Below, piece by piece: positions 1 to 8,345 of a stretch of 64,000 bases of DNA; position 1 is the first letter of the stretch; each line of letters opens with the position of its first letter. The DNA lies in the NCBI GenBank assembly GCA_003605055.1, contig QZKP01000011.1, positions 38,614-102,613 on the forward strand, read 5' to 3'. The translations under genes and the position numbers were made by a program. This stretch comes from Desulfarculus sp. GTDB lineage: Bacteria > Desulfobacterota > Desulfarculia > Desulfarculales > Desulfarculaceae. The notes beneath the pieces were generated by a model. It worked only from the letters and a program-made list of their open reading frames with translations, had not been told where the DNA came from and made no database searches.

Positions 1-731
1 CCGAACAGCACCGCGCCGGGCACCCCGCCCAGGTCCGGGGTGTCCCGGGTGAAGGGCGTCACAACCACCTTCTCGATGCTCTTGATCTCGGCCTTGACCC
101 GCGCCACCCGTTCCAGGGAGTCGAAGGTCTTGCCGCCATAGAAGTAGCCGTCGGCCGCGAACAGCACCTTGGGCTGGATCTGGCCAAAGCGGTCCATCAC
201 TCCCTGGAAGCCGAAGTCCGGGCTGCAGGAGGACCAGATGGCCCCCAGGCTCACCGCGGCCAGCATGGCCACCACCGTCTCGGGCATATTGGGCATGAAG
301 CCCACCACCCGGTCGCCGGGGCCCACGCCCATGGTCTCCAGGGCCGCGGACAGGCGGGCCACCTGGTCGTAAAGCTCGGCATAGGTCAGGCTGCGCCGGC
401 CGCCCGGCTCGGAGCGGAAGACTATGGCCGGCTGCTGGTCCCGGTAGCGCAGCAGGTTCTGGGCGAAGTTGAGCCTGGCGCCGGGGAACCACGTGGCGCC
501 GGGCATCTTGTCCAGGCCGCTGACCACCTGCTTGTAGGGCTGGGAGTGGATGACCTGGAAGAATTCCCATATGGCGCCCTGGAAGGCCGGGATGTCAGCA
601 ATGGACCAGTCGTAAAGGTCAAAGTAGTCCTTTAAGCACTGGCCGTACTTTTGGTTCACGAAGCCGATGAAGCGGGTCAGATTGGCGTCCGCGATTCGCT
701 CCGCAGAGGGTTTCCACAATAGCTCGGCCAT
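1..731 (-). CDS. Acetoacetyl-CoA synthetase (N-terminal part; cut by window edge)
   Basis: ATP-dependent acid-CoA ligase of the ANL superfamily, expected to activate acetoacetate (or a similar short acid) to its CoA thioester through an acyl-AMP. The visible ~243 residues start MAELLWKPSAERI and include the family stretches LTRFIGFVNQKYG, PGATWFPGARLNFAQNLL and GAIWSSCSPDFG...DRFGQIQPKVLF, which are closer to acetoacetyl-CoA synthetase than to acetyl-CoA synthetase. The catalytic C-terminal half lies beyond position 1. The ATG at 731 is preceded by a GGGAGCC stretch. It is transcribed in the same direction as the kinase-like gene at 805-1623, so the two could be co-transcribed. Confidence 0.85.
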   Translation of the reverse strand, partial: MAELLWKPSAERIADANLTRFIGFVNQKYGQCLKDYFDLYDWSIADIPAFQGAIWEFFQVIHSQPYKQVVSGLDKMPGATWFPGARLNFAQNLLRYRDQQPAIVFRSEPGGRRSLTYAELYDQVARLSAALETMGVGPGDRVVGFMPNMPETVVAMLAAVSLGAIWSSCSPDFGFQGVMDRFGQIQPKVLFAADGYFYGGKTFDSLERVARVKAEIKSIEKVVVTPFTRDTPDLGGVPGAVLF

Positions 732-804
732 AGATCAGGCTCCCTTTTCTTAACGCGCCGGGCCAACTACGGCCCGTCCCTCCTCCCAGAGGGCTGCACT
801 GGGT

Positions 805-1623
805 CTAAAAACTCAACTCAGTGGTCTTGAGTTGATTGTCCACTGACTCCACCCCGGGATACCCGCGGGCGATTCTCTCGGCGGTCTGCTTGGCCGCCTT
901 GTCCTGCACCACGCCGGTGAGCAGCAGCCGCCCCCTCTGGACGCTGTCCACCACCAGGTCGCGGTAGGGGGTGGTGGGCAGCTTCTTCTTGATGGCCGCC
1001 TCCACCTTTTTGGCCAAGGCCAGGCAGGCGAACTGCTCTTTCTGCTCCGGGCTGGTGGGACCCAGGCCCTTGGCCGCCGCGCAGATCAGGGTGGCGGCCA
1101 CTTCCGGGGTCAACACGGCGGTGTTGATCACCAGGTCGTAAAGGGACCAGTCGGCCAGGTCCTTGTGGAAGACGCTCTCTATAACAGAGCGGCGCTGCTT
1201 GTCCACCCGGCTGATGAACTCCGCCGCCTCCTCGCCGCTGGTGCCGAAGCGCTGCTGCACCCGCTGGACCCTGGTCCTGGTGGGCGCCACCACCCGCACC
1301 CGGACCACCGCCGGTTGACCGCCCAGCACGATCTGGGCCCCCCGGCCCAAGATCACCAGGTCGCCGCCGGCGGCCAACTCATAGACCAGGGCCGCGAACA
1401 TGGCGGTGTTGGCCGGCTCCCGGAAGAACAGGCGCTCCAGGAATCCGCCGCCGGCCTCGGACTCAAAGGCCTGGCAGGCCTTCTTGAACTCCGGGTCGCA
1501 TTCGGTCTGCAAATGGTGCATTTCCTGATAGCCCACCAGGCGCAGGCCCAACTCCGCGGCCACTTGCTTGGCGATCTCCTCTCCAAAGCTGCCCACCTGA
1601 CGTGATATGGTCACTATAGCCAT
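805..1623 (-). CDS. Cytidylate kinase-like protein with C-terminal BON domain
   Basis: 272 residues starting MAIVTISRQVGSFGEEIA. The first ~205 residues match the cytidylate-kinase-like family (AAA-type P-loop NMP kinase fold): an ISRQ...G start in place of a classic Walker A, GRGAQIVLG near residue 105, and a region of R-rich lid residues (RVVAPTRTRVQRV). The last ~60 residues (YRDLVVDSVQRGRLLLTGVV...VESVDNQLKT) look like a BON domain, a fold usually found on periplasmic or membrane-associated proteins. The ATG at 1623 was chosen because the conserved family start begins there; the upstream in-frame extension is low-complexity. What it phosphorylates is unknown. Confidence 0.75.
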   Translation of the reverse strand: MAIVTISRQVGSFGEEIAKQVAAELGLRLVGYQEMHHLQTECDPEFKKACQAFESEAGGGFLERLFFREPANTAMFAALVYELAAGGDLVILGRGAQIVLGGQPAVVRVRVVAPTRTRVQRVQQRFGTSGEEAAEFISRVDKQRRSVIESVFHKDLADWSLYDLVINTAVLTPEVAATLICAAAKGLGPTSPEQKEQFACLALAKKVEAAIKKKLPTTPYRDLVVDSVQRGRLLLTGVVQDKAAKQTAERIARGYPGVESVDNQLKTTELSF

Positions 1624-1895
1624 GTCTCGACCTCTCTGTGCCCAAATCCAAGTGCGCCCGGCCCAAGATGAGGACCAGGCCGACCATAGCACAAACTCAT
1701 ACTTTTCGGGTCTCCGGGCAAGACCGGCCCCGCCAAGGCAGCCACATGGTACTACGCGCCTTTGGCCGCGGACAACGTTGTTTTGGCCCTCCCGGGCAGC
1801 CCCAGGCAGGTTTTGGCAGCGGGCCCGGAATATGGTAGTTTGCTTCCAGGAAGCTGATCCAGCTTGAGCGGCGTTTGCTAATGGGAGTGAAAAGC

Positions 1896-2435
1896 ATGGA
1901 GTTCAATGAGACCCTCAAGTCCCGCCGGAGCATACGAAAATTCCAGGACAAACCAGTCTCGGCCCAGGACCTGAACCAGGTCCTGGAGGCGGTGCGCTGG
2001 TCCCCATCCTGGGCCAACACCCAGTGCTGGGAGGTGGTGGTGGTCAAGAACCCGGCCATCCGGGAGCAGTTGCAGGCCAGCCTGGCCAAGGGCAACCCGG
2101 CCACCAAGGCCTTGGTGGCCGCGCCGGTGCTGTTGGTGATGTGCGCCAAGCTGCAGGCCAGCGGCTATTACCACGGCCAGGTCACCACCAAGTTCGGCGA
2201 CTGGTTCATGTTCGACCTGGGCATCGCCACCCAGAGCCTGTGCCTGGCCGCCCGGGACCTGGGCCTGGGCACGGTGGTAGTGGGCTTGTTCGACCACGAG
2301 GCCTGCCGGCGCGCCCTGAGCGTGCCCGAGGGCTGCGAAGTAGTGGCCATGATCCCCATGGGCTATCCGGACCAGGAGGTCAAGGCGCCGCCCCGGCGCG
2401 AGGTGGCCGAGTTCACCCATACGGACAAGTTCTAG
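1896..2435 (+). CDS. Nitroreductase-family flavoprotein
   Basis: FMN-dependent nitroreductase fold, ~179 residues. The N-terminus has the family motif ETLKSRRSIRKFQDKPV, followed by LNQVLEAVRWSPSWANTQCWEVVVV (flavin phosphate and isoalloxazine contacts) and a late GLGTVVVGLFDH...VPEGCEVVAMIPMGYP block. It probably reduces an unknown electron acceptor with NAD(P)H, or acts in a specialised flavin reaction; members of this family are hard to assign by sequence. The ATG at 1896 is preferred over upstream ATGs because GGGAG lies at 1883-1887. It lies just upstream of the aldolase set and may or may not be in the same transcript. Confidence 0.85.
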   Translation: MEFNETLKSRRSIRKFQDKPVSAQDLNQVLEAVRWSPSWANTQCWEVVVVKNPAIREQLQASLAKGNPATKALVAAPVLLVMCAKLQASGYYHGQVTTKFGDWFMFDLGIATQSLCLAARDLGLGTVVVGLFDHEACRRALSVPEGCEVVAMIPMGYPDQEVKAPPRREVAEFTHTDKF

Positions 2436-2465
2436 GCTAGCGTTTAATCGCCAGGAGGACAAACC

Positions 2466-3356
2466 ATGGCCGACGCAGAAGGAATCCTGGAGGACCGGGG
2501 TCCCGGCCAGATGGCCGCGGCCCAGGCCCCCACAGGGGGCAAGGCCATCAAGGGCTGCGACCACCTGGACTGGGGCATGCGCAACCGGCTGTCCCGGCTC
2601 ATAGGCCCGGACGGCCGCTGCCAGTTCCTGCCCATTGACCACGGCTACTTCCAGGGGCCCACCCGCTGCCTGGAGAGGCCCGGGGAGACCATCCAGGAGC
2701 TGCTGCCCTTTGCCGACGGCCTGTTCGTCACCCGCGGGGCGCTGCGGGCCTGCGTGGACCCGGACCTGGACACCCCGGTGATCCTGCGGGTCTCGGGCGG
2801 CACCAGCGTGGTGGGCGAAGACTTGGCCAACGAGATCCTCACCACCTCGGTGGAGGACATGCTGCGCCTGAACGTGGCCGCGGTGGGGGTGAGCGTGTTC
2901 ATCGGCACGCCGTACGAGAAGCAGACCCTGGCCAACCTCACGGAGCTGGTGGACGCCTGCGAGGACTACGGCATCCCGGTGATGGCCGTGACCGCGGTGG
3001 GCAAGGAGCTGGCCAAGCGCACCAGCCGCTACCTGGCCCTTAGCTGCCGCATCTGCGCGGAGCTGGGGGCCAAGGTGGTCAAGACCTACTACGCGGCGGA
3101 GGACTTCGACAAGGTCACCAACGGCTGCCCGGTGCCGGTGGTCATGGCCGGCGGGCCCAAGTGCGAGACCGAGCTGGAGGTGTTCGAGTTCGTCTATGAC
3201 GGCCTGGACAAGGGCGCCATCGGCGTGAACCTGGGGCGCAACGTCTGGCAGCACCCCCACCCCCGGGCCATGATGCAGGCCCTCAACCAGATCATCCACG
3301 GCGGTCTCAAGCCCAAACAGGCCCTGGATCTGTTCAAGCAGGAGAGCCGCAGCTAG
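2466..3356 (+). CDS. LsrF/DhnA-type class I aldolase-thiolase
   Basis: 296-residue TIM-barrel enzyme closely resembling LsrF (3-hydroxy-5-phosphonooxypentane-2,4-dione thiolase, last step of autoinducer-2 breakdown), which is about 291 residues. Matching blocks are LDWGMRNRLSRL, PIDHGYFQGPT, DGLFVTRGALR and GAKVVKTYYAAEDF; Lys206 is the expected Schiff-base lysine. GCPVPVVMAGGPK is the phosphate-binding loop. An AGGAGG site precedes the ATG. No lsrK, lsrG or lsr transporter is present, so the substrate may not be phospho-AI-2. It is followed 14 bp later by a zinc dehydrogenase and then a class II aldolase, which suggests a sugar-phosphate or ketose degradation set. Confidence 0.85.
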   Translation: MADAEGILEDRGPGQMAAAQAPTGGKAIKGCDHLDWGMRNRLSRLIGPDGRCQFLPIDHGYFQGPTRCLERPGETIQELLPFADGLFVTRGALRACVDPDLDTPVILRVSGGTSVVGEDLANEILTTSVEDMLRLNVAAVGVSVFIGTPYEKQTLANLTELVDACEDYGIPVMAVTAVGKELAKRTSRYLALSCRICAELGAKVVKTYYAAEDFDKVTNGCPVPVVMAGGPKCETELEVFEFVYDGLDKGAIGVNLGRNVWQHPHPRAMMQALNQIIHGGLKPKQALDLFKQESRS

Positions 3357-3370
3357 GACGAGGCAGGGTC

Positions 3371-4420
3371 ATGCAGGTGTGCATGTACTACAGCAACCGG
3401 GACGTGCGGCTGGAGCAGATGGAGGCGCCCCGGCCTGGGCCGGGCGAGCTGCTCTTGAAGGTGCGGGCCAGCGGCATCTGCGGCAGCGACGTCATGGAGT
3501 GGTACCGCCGGGACAAGGTGCCCCTGGTGCTGGGCCACGAGGTAGCCGGCGAGGTGGTGGAGCTGGGACCGGGCACCACTCGCTTCAAGATCGGTGAGCG
3601 TCTGGCGGCCACCCACCACGTGCCCTGCAACACCTGCCACTACTGCCTCAAGGGCGCGCACACCATGTGCGCGATGCTCTTGCAGGGAACCCACTTTGAC
3701 CCCGGCGGCTTTGCCGAATACATCCGGGTGCCGGCCATCAATGTGGACCGCGGCTGCTTTGTCATCCCTCCGCACCTGTCCTATGCCGAGGCCTCGTTCA
3801 TGGAGCCCCTGGCCTGCGTGCTGCGCGGCCAGCGCCGGGCCGGCCTGCGGCCGGGCCAGACCGTGCTGGTGCTGGGGGCGGGCATCTCCGGCTTGCTGCA
3901 CATAGGTCTGGCCCGGGCCCTGGGCGCCGGGCTGGTGGTGGCTGCGGACACCATCCCATTCCGCCTGGCCAAGGCGCGGGAGATGGGCGCCCGGCAGGCC
4001 CTGACCGCGGAAGAAGACCTGCCCCAGCGGCTGCGGGAGATGAACCAGGGCTATCTGGCCGACCTGGTGATCATCTGCTTCGAGGGCTTCATCCCCTTGG
4101 CCCTGAAGTGCGTGGAGAGGGGCGGCACGGTTCTGATGTTCTCGGGCGCGGCCGAGGGGGCGGCCCTGCCCGCGGCCATCAACGACATCTTCTGGCGAAC
4201 CGAGGTGAACCTCACCAGCACCTACGCCGGCGCGCCCTATGACTGCGACCAGGCCCTCAGGCTCATCGCCGCGGGCAGCGTGCCGGTGGGCCGGCTCATC
4301 ACCCACCGCTTGAGCCTGGAGCAGGTGCAGGAGGGTTTCGCCGCGGTGTGCGCGCCCACGGAGCATGAATGCGTCAAAGTTATAATAGAACCGCACGGCT
4401 CAGCCAGCGACGGTCTTTGA
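3371..4420 (+). CDS. Zinc-dependent medium-chain alcohol dehydrogenase
   Basis: 349-residue MDR-family dehydrogenase of the sorbitol/threonine dehydrogenase type. Catalytic-zinc residues are in CGSDVMEWYR and GHEVAGEVVELG. The structural-zinc cysteines are in VPCNTCHYCLKGAHTMC. The NAD(P)-binding Rossmann motif is VLVLGAGISGLLHIGLARALGAG. It would oxidise a secondary alcohol or polyol using NAD(P)+. It sits between two aldolase genes with short gaps (14 and 36 bp), so it probably acts on a sugar or polyol feeding them. The exact substrate cannot be read from sequence. Confidence 0.87.
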   Translation: MQVCMYYSNRDVRLEQMEAPRPGPGELLLKVRASGICGSDVMEWYRRDKVPLVLGHEVAGEVVELGPGTTRFKIGERLAATHHVPCNTCHYCLKGAHTMCAMLLQGTHFDPGGFAEYIRVPAINVDRGCFVIPPHLSYAEASFMEPLACVLRGQRRAGLRPGQTVLVLGAGISGLLHIGLARALGAGLVVAADTIPFRLAKAREMGARQALTAEEDLPQRLREMNQGYLADLVIICFEGFIPLALKCVERGGTVLMFSGAAEGAALPAAINDIFWRTEVNLTSTYAGAPYDCDQALRLIAAGSVPVGRLITHRLSLEQVQEGFAAVCAPTEHECVKVIIEPHGSASDGL

Positions 4421-4456
4421 TCGCTTCTTAACCCCCGAGACGGAAAGGAGGGGTGT

Positions 4457-5743
4457 ATGTCCGCCAGCTATGCCGACGACTTTGCCCGCGCCCTGCAGGT
4501 GGGCCGGCCGCCCAACATACGCAAGCTCTTCCCCAACTCCCGAGGCCTGATCGTCAGCGGCAAGGTGATTGACCGGGCCCTGCTGGCCAAGGGGAAGGCC
4601 ATGACCATCGCCGCCAACGGCCGCAACCACTTCGTGATACGCGGGGCGCTGGCGGCGGCCCAGCGGGCCAACGCGGCCGTCATCCTGGAGATTGCCAAGA
4701 GCGAAGGCGGCGCCAGCGCCTACTGCGCCCCCAACTACTGGAACCTGGCCCGCCAGGCCGACGCGGTGATGAACGAGTTGGGCATCACCGTGCCGGTGGC
4801 CATTCACGCCGACCACTACGGCATCAAGGGCCCGGCCGACGTAGAGTCGGCCAAGCTGGAGATACCCTCCATGTTCGAGGCCGGCATCACCTCCATCGCC
4901 ATAGACGCCTCGCACCTGCCCGACGACGAGAACCTCCTGGCCAGCATCGCGCTGAACCCGTACGTACCCCGCTGGGCCGGCCTGGAGACCGAGTCCGGGG
5001 AGATCAAGGGCAAGGAGGGGCTCTCCACCAAGGAGGAGGCCCTGTTCCTTATCCAGGGCCTGAACGCGCACGGCATCTTCCCGGACTGGATCGCCCTGAA
5101 CAACGGCACCGCCCACGGCATCCAGACCGCCGACCAGGGCATCCAGGTGGAGCTCACCGCCCGGATTCACAAGACCCTGGAGAAATACCAGGTCTCCGGC
5201 GCCCAGCACGGCACCAGCGGCAACACCAGCGAGCGCCTGCGCCGCATCGCCCAGGAGACCCGCACTACCAAGGCCAACGTGGCCACGGCCTTGCAGATGC
5301 TCACCTGGGGGGTGAAGGTCAACGAATACGGCAATGCCGAACTGGACGCGGACGGCCAGTTCATCAAGCTGGCCGAGGCGGGCGTGACCGGGGCCATGTG
5401 GCAGGCCATGCAAGGCTACGCCGTCAAGCAGGGCTGGAAGGCCGGCGACTACAAGAAGCTCAACCTGCCCTTTGAGAACAAGCTGCTGGGCCTGCCGGCC
5501 TCGGTGCGCATGCGCATGGCGGCTGCGGTGGAGGAGTTCGTCTACGACCTGCTGGTAAACGTGTTCAACGCGGCCGACACCGCGCCCCTGGCCATTGCCG
5601 CCGTCCTAAAGGCCGGCGGCTACGACCTGGGGCCCAAGGCCTCGCGCATAGAGGACCCGGCCCAATGGACGCCGGAAAAGATAAAGGAGAAGGCAGCCCA
5701 ACTCACCAGCGACAAGGGCCCCCAGGGCAACTTCGAGGACTAG
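4457..5743 (+). CDS. Class II fructose-bisphosphate aldolase-like protein
   Basis: 428-residue zinc aldolase. The metal and proton-transfer motif VAIHADHYG gives His117, Asp119 and His120. Further family features are DASHLPDDEN, GLETESGEIKGKEG, WIALNNGTAHGIQ and VSGAQHGTSGNTSE. It would cleave a ketose bisphosphate to dihydroxyacetone phosphate and an aldehyde. It is longer than typical fructose-bisphosphate aldolases (~285-360 residues), so a variant substrate is possible. An AAAGGAGG site lies just before the ATG. It is the last gene of the aldolase/dehydrogenase/aldolase set; a tRNA gene with its own promoter follows. Confidence 0.85.
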   Translation: MSASYADDFARALQVGRPPNIRKLFPNSRGLIVSGKVIDRALLAKGKAMTIAANGRNHFVIRGALAAAQRANAAVILEIAKSEGGASAYCAPNYWNLARQADAVMNELGITVPVAIHADHYGIKGPADVESAKLEIPSMFEAGITSIAIDASHLPDDENLLASIALNPYVPRWAGLETESGEIKGKEGLSTKEEALFLIQGLNAHGIFPDWIALNNGTAHGIQTADQGIQVELTARIHKTLEKYQVSGAQHGTSGNTSERLRRIAQETRTTKANVATALQMLTWGVKVNEYGNAELDADGQFIKLAEAGVTGAMWQAMQGYAVKQGWKAGDYKKLNLPFENKLLGLPASVRMRMAAAVEEFVYDLLVNVFNAADTAPLAIAAVLKAGGYDLGPKASRIEDPAQWTPEKIKEKAAQLTSDKGPQGNFED

Positions 5744-5774
5744 CGCTGGCCTTTCGCCGTGGCCCGGGCTCGGG

Positions 5775-5803
5775 TTGACAGGGCCTGGGGCCGGGGCCAT
5801 AAT
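5775..5803 (+). promoter_or_regulatory. Sigma70-type promoter of the CAT tRNA gene
   Basis: TTGACA at 5775-5780 and CATAAT at 5798-5803 are separated by exactly 17 bp. Transcription would start about 7 bp downstream, near 5810, roughly a dozen bases before the mature tRNA 5' end at 5822. Confidence 0.75.
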
Positions 5804-5821
5804 AGCAAGTCCGGTCGCGAT

Positions 5822-5897
5822 GGGCCCATAGCTCAGTTGGTAGAGCCTCCGGCTCATAACCGGATAGTCCCTGGTTCGAGGCCAGGTGGGCCCACCA
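5822..5897 (+). tRNA. tRNA with CAT anticodon (elongator Met or lysidine-type Ile2)
   Basis: 76-nt cloverleaf. The acceptor stem GGGCCCA pairs with TGGGCCC. The D arm is GCTC...GAGC, the anticodon stem TCCGG/CCGGA encloses loop CTCATAA (anticodon CAT at 5855-5857), and the T arm is CCTGG-TTCGAGG-CCAGG. CCA is encoded at 5895-5897. It lacks the initiator-type features, so it is either elongator tRNA-Met or tRNA-Ile2 whose C34 is modified by TilS; I cannot decide between these by eye. Confidence 0.93.
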
Positions 5898-5990
5898 AAA
5901 CATGACAGGAGAACGCCTGATGGGAGCGCGCATAAAAGCCTGGCCCCCCGGTGAGGCGGAAAAACGCTCTCCTGCTTAAGGCTTCTTGAC

Positions 5991-6012
5991 GGGCGCCCCT
6001 GCGAGGGTGCCC
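5991..6012 (+). terminator. Possible terminator after the tRNA
   Basis: Inverted repeat GGGCGCCC / GGGTGCCC (one G-T pair) with a 6-nt loop, followed by GCTTCTTTGG. It lies just before the nif3-like start. The T-tract is imperfect. Upstream, CAGGAGAACG (5906-5915) and CGCTCTCCTG (5966-5975) form a longer-range pairing across the spacer. Confidence 0.4.
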
Positions 6013-6025
6013 GCTTCTTTGGTGC

Positions 6026-7162
6026 ATGAGCGAAACACAAGCCACAGCCCGCGTTAGCGACCTGATCCAGATCATGGAAGACTGGGCCCCGGCCTGGACT
6101 GCGCAAGACTGGGACCGGGTGGGGCTCCTGCTGGGCGAGCCCGGGGCCCCGGCGGCCAAGGTCTGGACGGCCTTGGAGCTGGGGCCGGGGATTTTGGGCC
6201 AGGCCTTGGCCCAGGGCGTGCAGATGCTCCTGCTGCACCACCCGCCCCTATTCAGCTCCCTGGAGCGGCTGCGCACGGATGACCCGGCCACGGCCCGGCT
6301 GTTGCGCGCGGCCCAGGCCGGCCTGGCCCTGTTCGCGGCCCACACCAATCTGGATGCGGCCCCGGGCGGGGTCAACGACGCCCTGGCGGCCCGGCTGGGC
6401 CTGGTGCAGACCAGGCCTTTTGCCCCGGCCGGGGCGGGCGGCCAGGTCAAGCTGGTGGTGTTCGCGCCCCCCGAGGCCATGGAGCCGGTCAGCCGGGCCC
6501 TGTTTGGCGCGGGTGGCGGCCGCATCGGCGACTACCGCGACTGCTCTTTCGTGGGACAGGGACTGGGCGCCTACCTGGCCCCGCCGGACGGCAGGCCCTA
6601 TCTGGGCAGCCCCGGCCGGCACCAGCAGGTGGAGGAGCTGCGCCTGGAGGTGATCCTACCCCGGGGCCGCCTAGCGCCGGCCCTGGCCGCCCTGCGTGAG
6701 GTCCATCCCTACCAGGAGCCGGCTTTTGACGTGTACCCCCTGGCCCAGCCGCCGGCCGGCTTTGGCCTGGGCCGGGTGGGCCGCTTGGCCGCGCCCCAGG
6801 ACGGCCGGGCCTTTGCCGCCCGGGCCGCGGCTGAGTTGGGCGCCGGCTGGGCGCATGTGGCCGGCGCGCTGCCGCCCAAGCTGGAACGGGTGGCGGTGGT
6901 GGCCGGCTCGGGCGGCGACCTATTACCCCAGGCGGCCCAGGCCGGCGCCCAGGTGCTGGTCACCGGCGAAGCGCGGCACCATGCGGCCCAGCAGGCCGCG
7001 GACCTGGGCCTGGGCCTGATCTGCCTGGGCCATTACCAGACCGAGGCGGTGATCGTGGAGCCCTGGGCCCAGCGCCTGGCCCAGGCTACAGCCGCCCGCG
7101 GCCTGCACTGCACAGTGACACCCTGGACCGCCGGGGAGGATCCCTGGCGGCCGGTCTCCTAA
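6026..7162 (+). CDS. Nif3-like dinuclear metal centre protein
   Basis: 378-residue NIF3/YqfO-type protein. N- and C-terminal halves carry the metal-binding residues: LLHHPPLFSSLERL and AAHTNLDAAPGGVNDALAARLG near the N-terminus, and VLVTGEARHHAAQQA plus GHYQTE near the C-terminus. The middle insert (REVHPYQEPAFDVYPL) is the PII-like/YqfO insertion domain found in the long version of the family. The biochemical role is uncertain; members have been linked to GTP cyclohydrolase-like and metal-dependent activities. It is the first gene of a tight group with the zinc-ribbon and RNase HI genes (15-bp gap and 4-bp overlap). Confidence 0.9.
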   Translation: MSETQATARVSDLIQIMEDWAPAWTAQDWDRVGLLLGEPGAPAAKVWTALELGPGILGQALAQGVQMLLLHHPPLFSSLERLRTDDPATARLLRAAQAGLALFAAHTNLDAAPGGVNDALAARLGLVQTRPFAPAGAGGQVKLVVFAPPEAMEPVSRALFGAGGGRIGDYRDCSFVGQGLGAYLAPPDGRPYLGSPGRHQQVEELRLEVILPRGRLAPALAALREVHPYQEPAFDVYPLAQPPAGFGLGRVGRLAAPQDGRAFAARAAAELGAGWAHVAGALPPKLERVAVVAGSGGDLLPQAAQAGAQVLVTGEARHHAAQQAADLGLGLICLGHYQTEAVIVEPWAQRLAQATAARGLHCTVTPWTAGEDPWRPVS

Positions 7163-7177
7163 AGGAGGGACTAAACC

Positions 7178-7906
7178 TTGCTCGAACAGATACACCTTTT
7201 GATCCGCCTGCAAATCCTGGACAAGACCCTGTTCGACCTGGGCCAGGAAAAAGAAACCATCCCCGGCCGTTTGGCCGCGCTCAGCCAGGCCGAGGCGGCT
7301 TGCAAGGCCGAGTTGGACCGGAACCAGGACGAGTTGGATGAGCTGCTCAGACGGCGCCGGGACCTGGAGGAGATCACCGACAACATCCGCGCCCGCCTGC
7401 GCCGCACCGAGAACCGCTTGATGGGGGCCAAGACCCAGCGGGAGTACCAGGCGGCCAACGCCGAGATAGACGACAACAAAGACGCCCTCAAGGACAACGA
7501 TGACCAGCTGCTGGAGGTGATGGAGCGCCAGGAAAAGCTGGAGGCCACGGTGGCCGCGCTCAAGGAAAGATTCGCCCAGGCCAGCGCCGAAGCCAATGAG
7601 CAGCGGGCGGTGCTGGACAAGCGCTATCTGGACCTGGAGGCGGAAACGGGCCGCCTGCAGGCCAAGCGGGGCGAGATCGTGGGCCAGGTGGAGGCCCCCC
7701 TGCTCAAGGAATACGACTTCATACGCCAGGCCCGCGACGGCGTGGCCCTGTCGCCGGTGAGCCAGGGCATCTGCACCGTCTGCCACATGGGCATCCCGCC
7801 CCAGCAGTACAACGAGCTGCAGCGCATGGACAAGATCATGACCTGCCCCTCCTGCCGCCGGCTCATCTACTGGGCCGACGCCGAGGAGTTCGCGGGCCAG
7901 CCGTGA
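7178..7906 (+). CDS. Coiled-coil C4-type zinc-ribbon protein
   Basis: 242 residues. Residues ~1-185 are predicted long coiled coil (heptads rich in L, E, R, K and Q, e.g. RRRRDLEEITDNIRARLRR). The C-terminal zinc ribbon has Cys199-x2-Cys202 and Cys223-x2-Cys226 (ICTVCHMG...MTCPSCRRL). This is the widespread bacterial family annotated as zinc ribbon domain protein (PF02591-like). The TTG start at 7178 is supported by AAAGGAGGG about 10 bp upstream. It shares a transcript with nif3-like and RNase HI-like genes, an arrangement common in deltaproteobacteria, often next to rnpB. Confidence 0.88.
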   Translation: MLEQIHLLIRLQILDKTLFDLGQEKETIPGRLAALSQAEAACKAELDRNQDELDELLRRRRDLEEITDNIRARLRRTENRLMGAKTQREYQAANAEIDDNKDALKDNDDQLLEVMERQEKLEATVAALKERFAQASAEANEQRAVLDKRYLDLEAETGRLQAKRGEIVGQVEAPLLKEYDFIRQARDGVALSPVSQGICTVCHMGIPPQQYNELQRMDKIMTCPSCRRLIYWADAEEFAGQP

Positions 7907-8319
7907 GCGCCTCCGCCGCCTCAAGCCTGATCTTGTTCGCCGACGGCGGCTCCCGGGGCAACCCCGGCCCGGCCGGCGCCGGCGCGGTGCTCTACGACGC
8001 GGAAGGCCGCGAGGTGGCCGCCCTATGCCGCTACCTGGGCCGGGCCACCAACAACATGGCCGAGTACACGGCCCTTAACCTGGGTCTGGCCGAGGCCCAG
8101 CGCCTGGGGGCACAGGAGCTGACCATTAAGATGGACAGCGAGCTGGTGGTGCGCCAGCTCCAGGGCACCTACAAGGTCAAGGCCCCGGGGCTCAGGCCCC
8201 TGTACGCCGAGGCCTGCCGGCGGTTGCAGGGCTTCCGGCGGGTGAGCATCATGCACGTGCCCCGGGAGGCCAACCGCCGGGCCGACGAGCTGGCCAATCA
8301 GGCCATGGACCGGCGCTGA
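7903..8319 (+). CDS. RNase HI-family protein
   Basis: 138 residues of the RNase H fold. The catalytic carboxylates are visible: Asp14 (FADGGSRGNPGPAG), Glu54 (NNMAEYTALNLGL), Asp78 (KMDSELVVRQL) and Asp128 (NRRADELANQAMD). It would cut the RNA strand of RNA:DNA hybrids. It lacks the basic protrusion of classic E. coli RnhA, as in the short YpdQ/archaeal-type family. The GTG start at 7903 overlaps the preceding stop by 4 bp (GTGA), indicating translational coupling. rnpB begins immediately downstream. Confidence 0.88.
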   Translation: MSASAASSLILFADGGSRGNPGPAGAGAVLYDAEGREVAALCRYLGRATNNMAEYTALNLGLAEAQRLGAQELTIKMDSELVVRQLQGTYKVKAPGLRPLYAEACRRLQGFRRVSIMHVPREANRRADELANQAMDRR

Positions 8320-8333
8320 GAGCCGGAAGTGGT

Positions 8334-8339
8334 TATAAT
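8334..8339 (+). promoter_or_regulatory. -10 element of the rnpB promoter
   Basis: A perfect TATAAT ends 6 bp before 8346, which is the 5' end predicted from the rnpB P1 helix. The -35 region falls in the end of the RNase HI gene and is a poor match to TTGACA. Confidence 0.6.
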
Positions 8340-8345
8340 AAAGGT

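Noticed and set aside
1878..3299. Long minus-strand frame (473 residues) over nitroreductase and aldolase
   Set aside because: Composition (H/G/L/A/Q repeats) and position opposite two real genes mark it as an antisense shadow.
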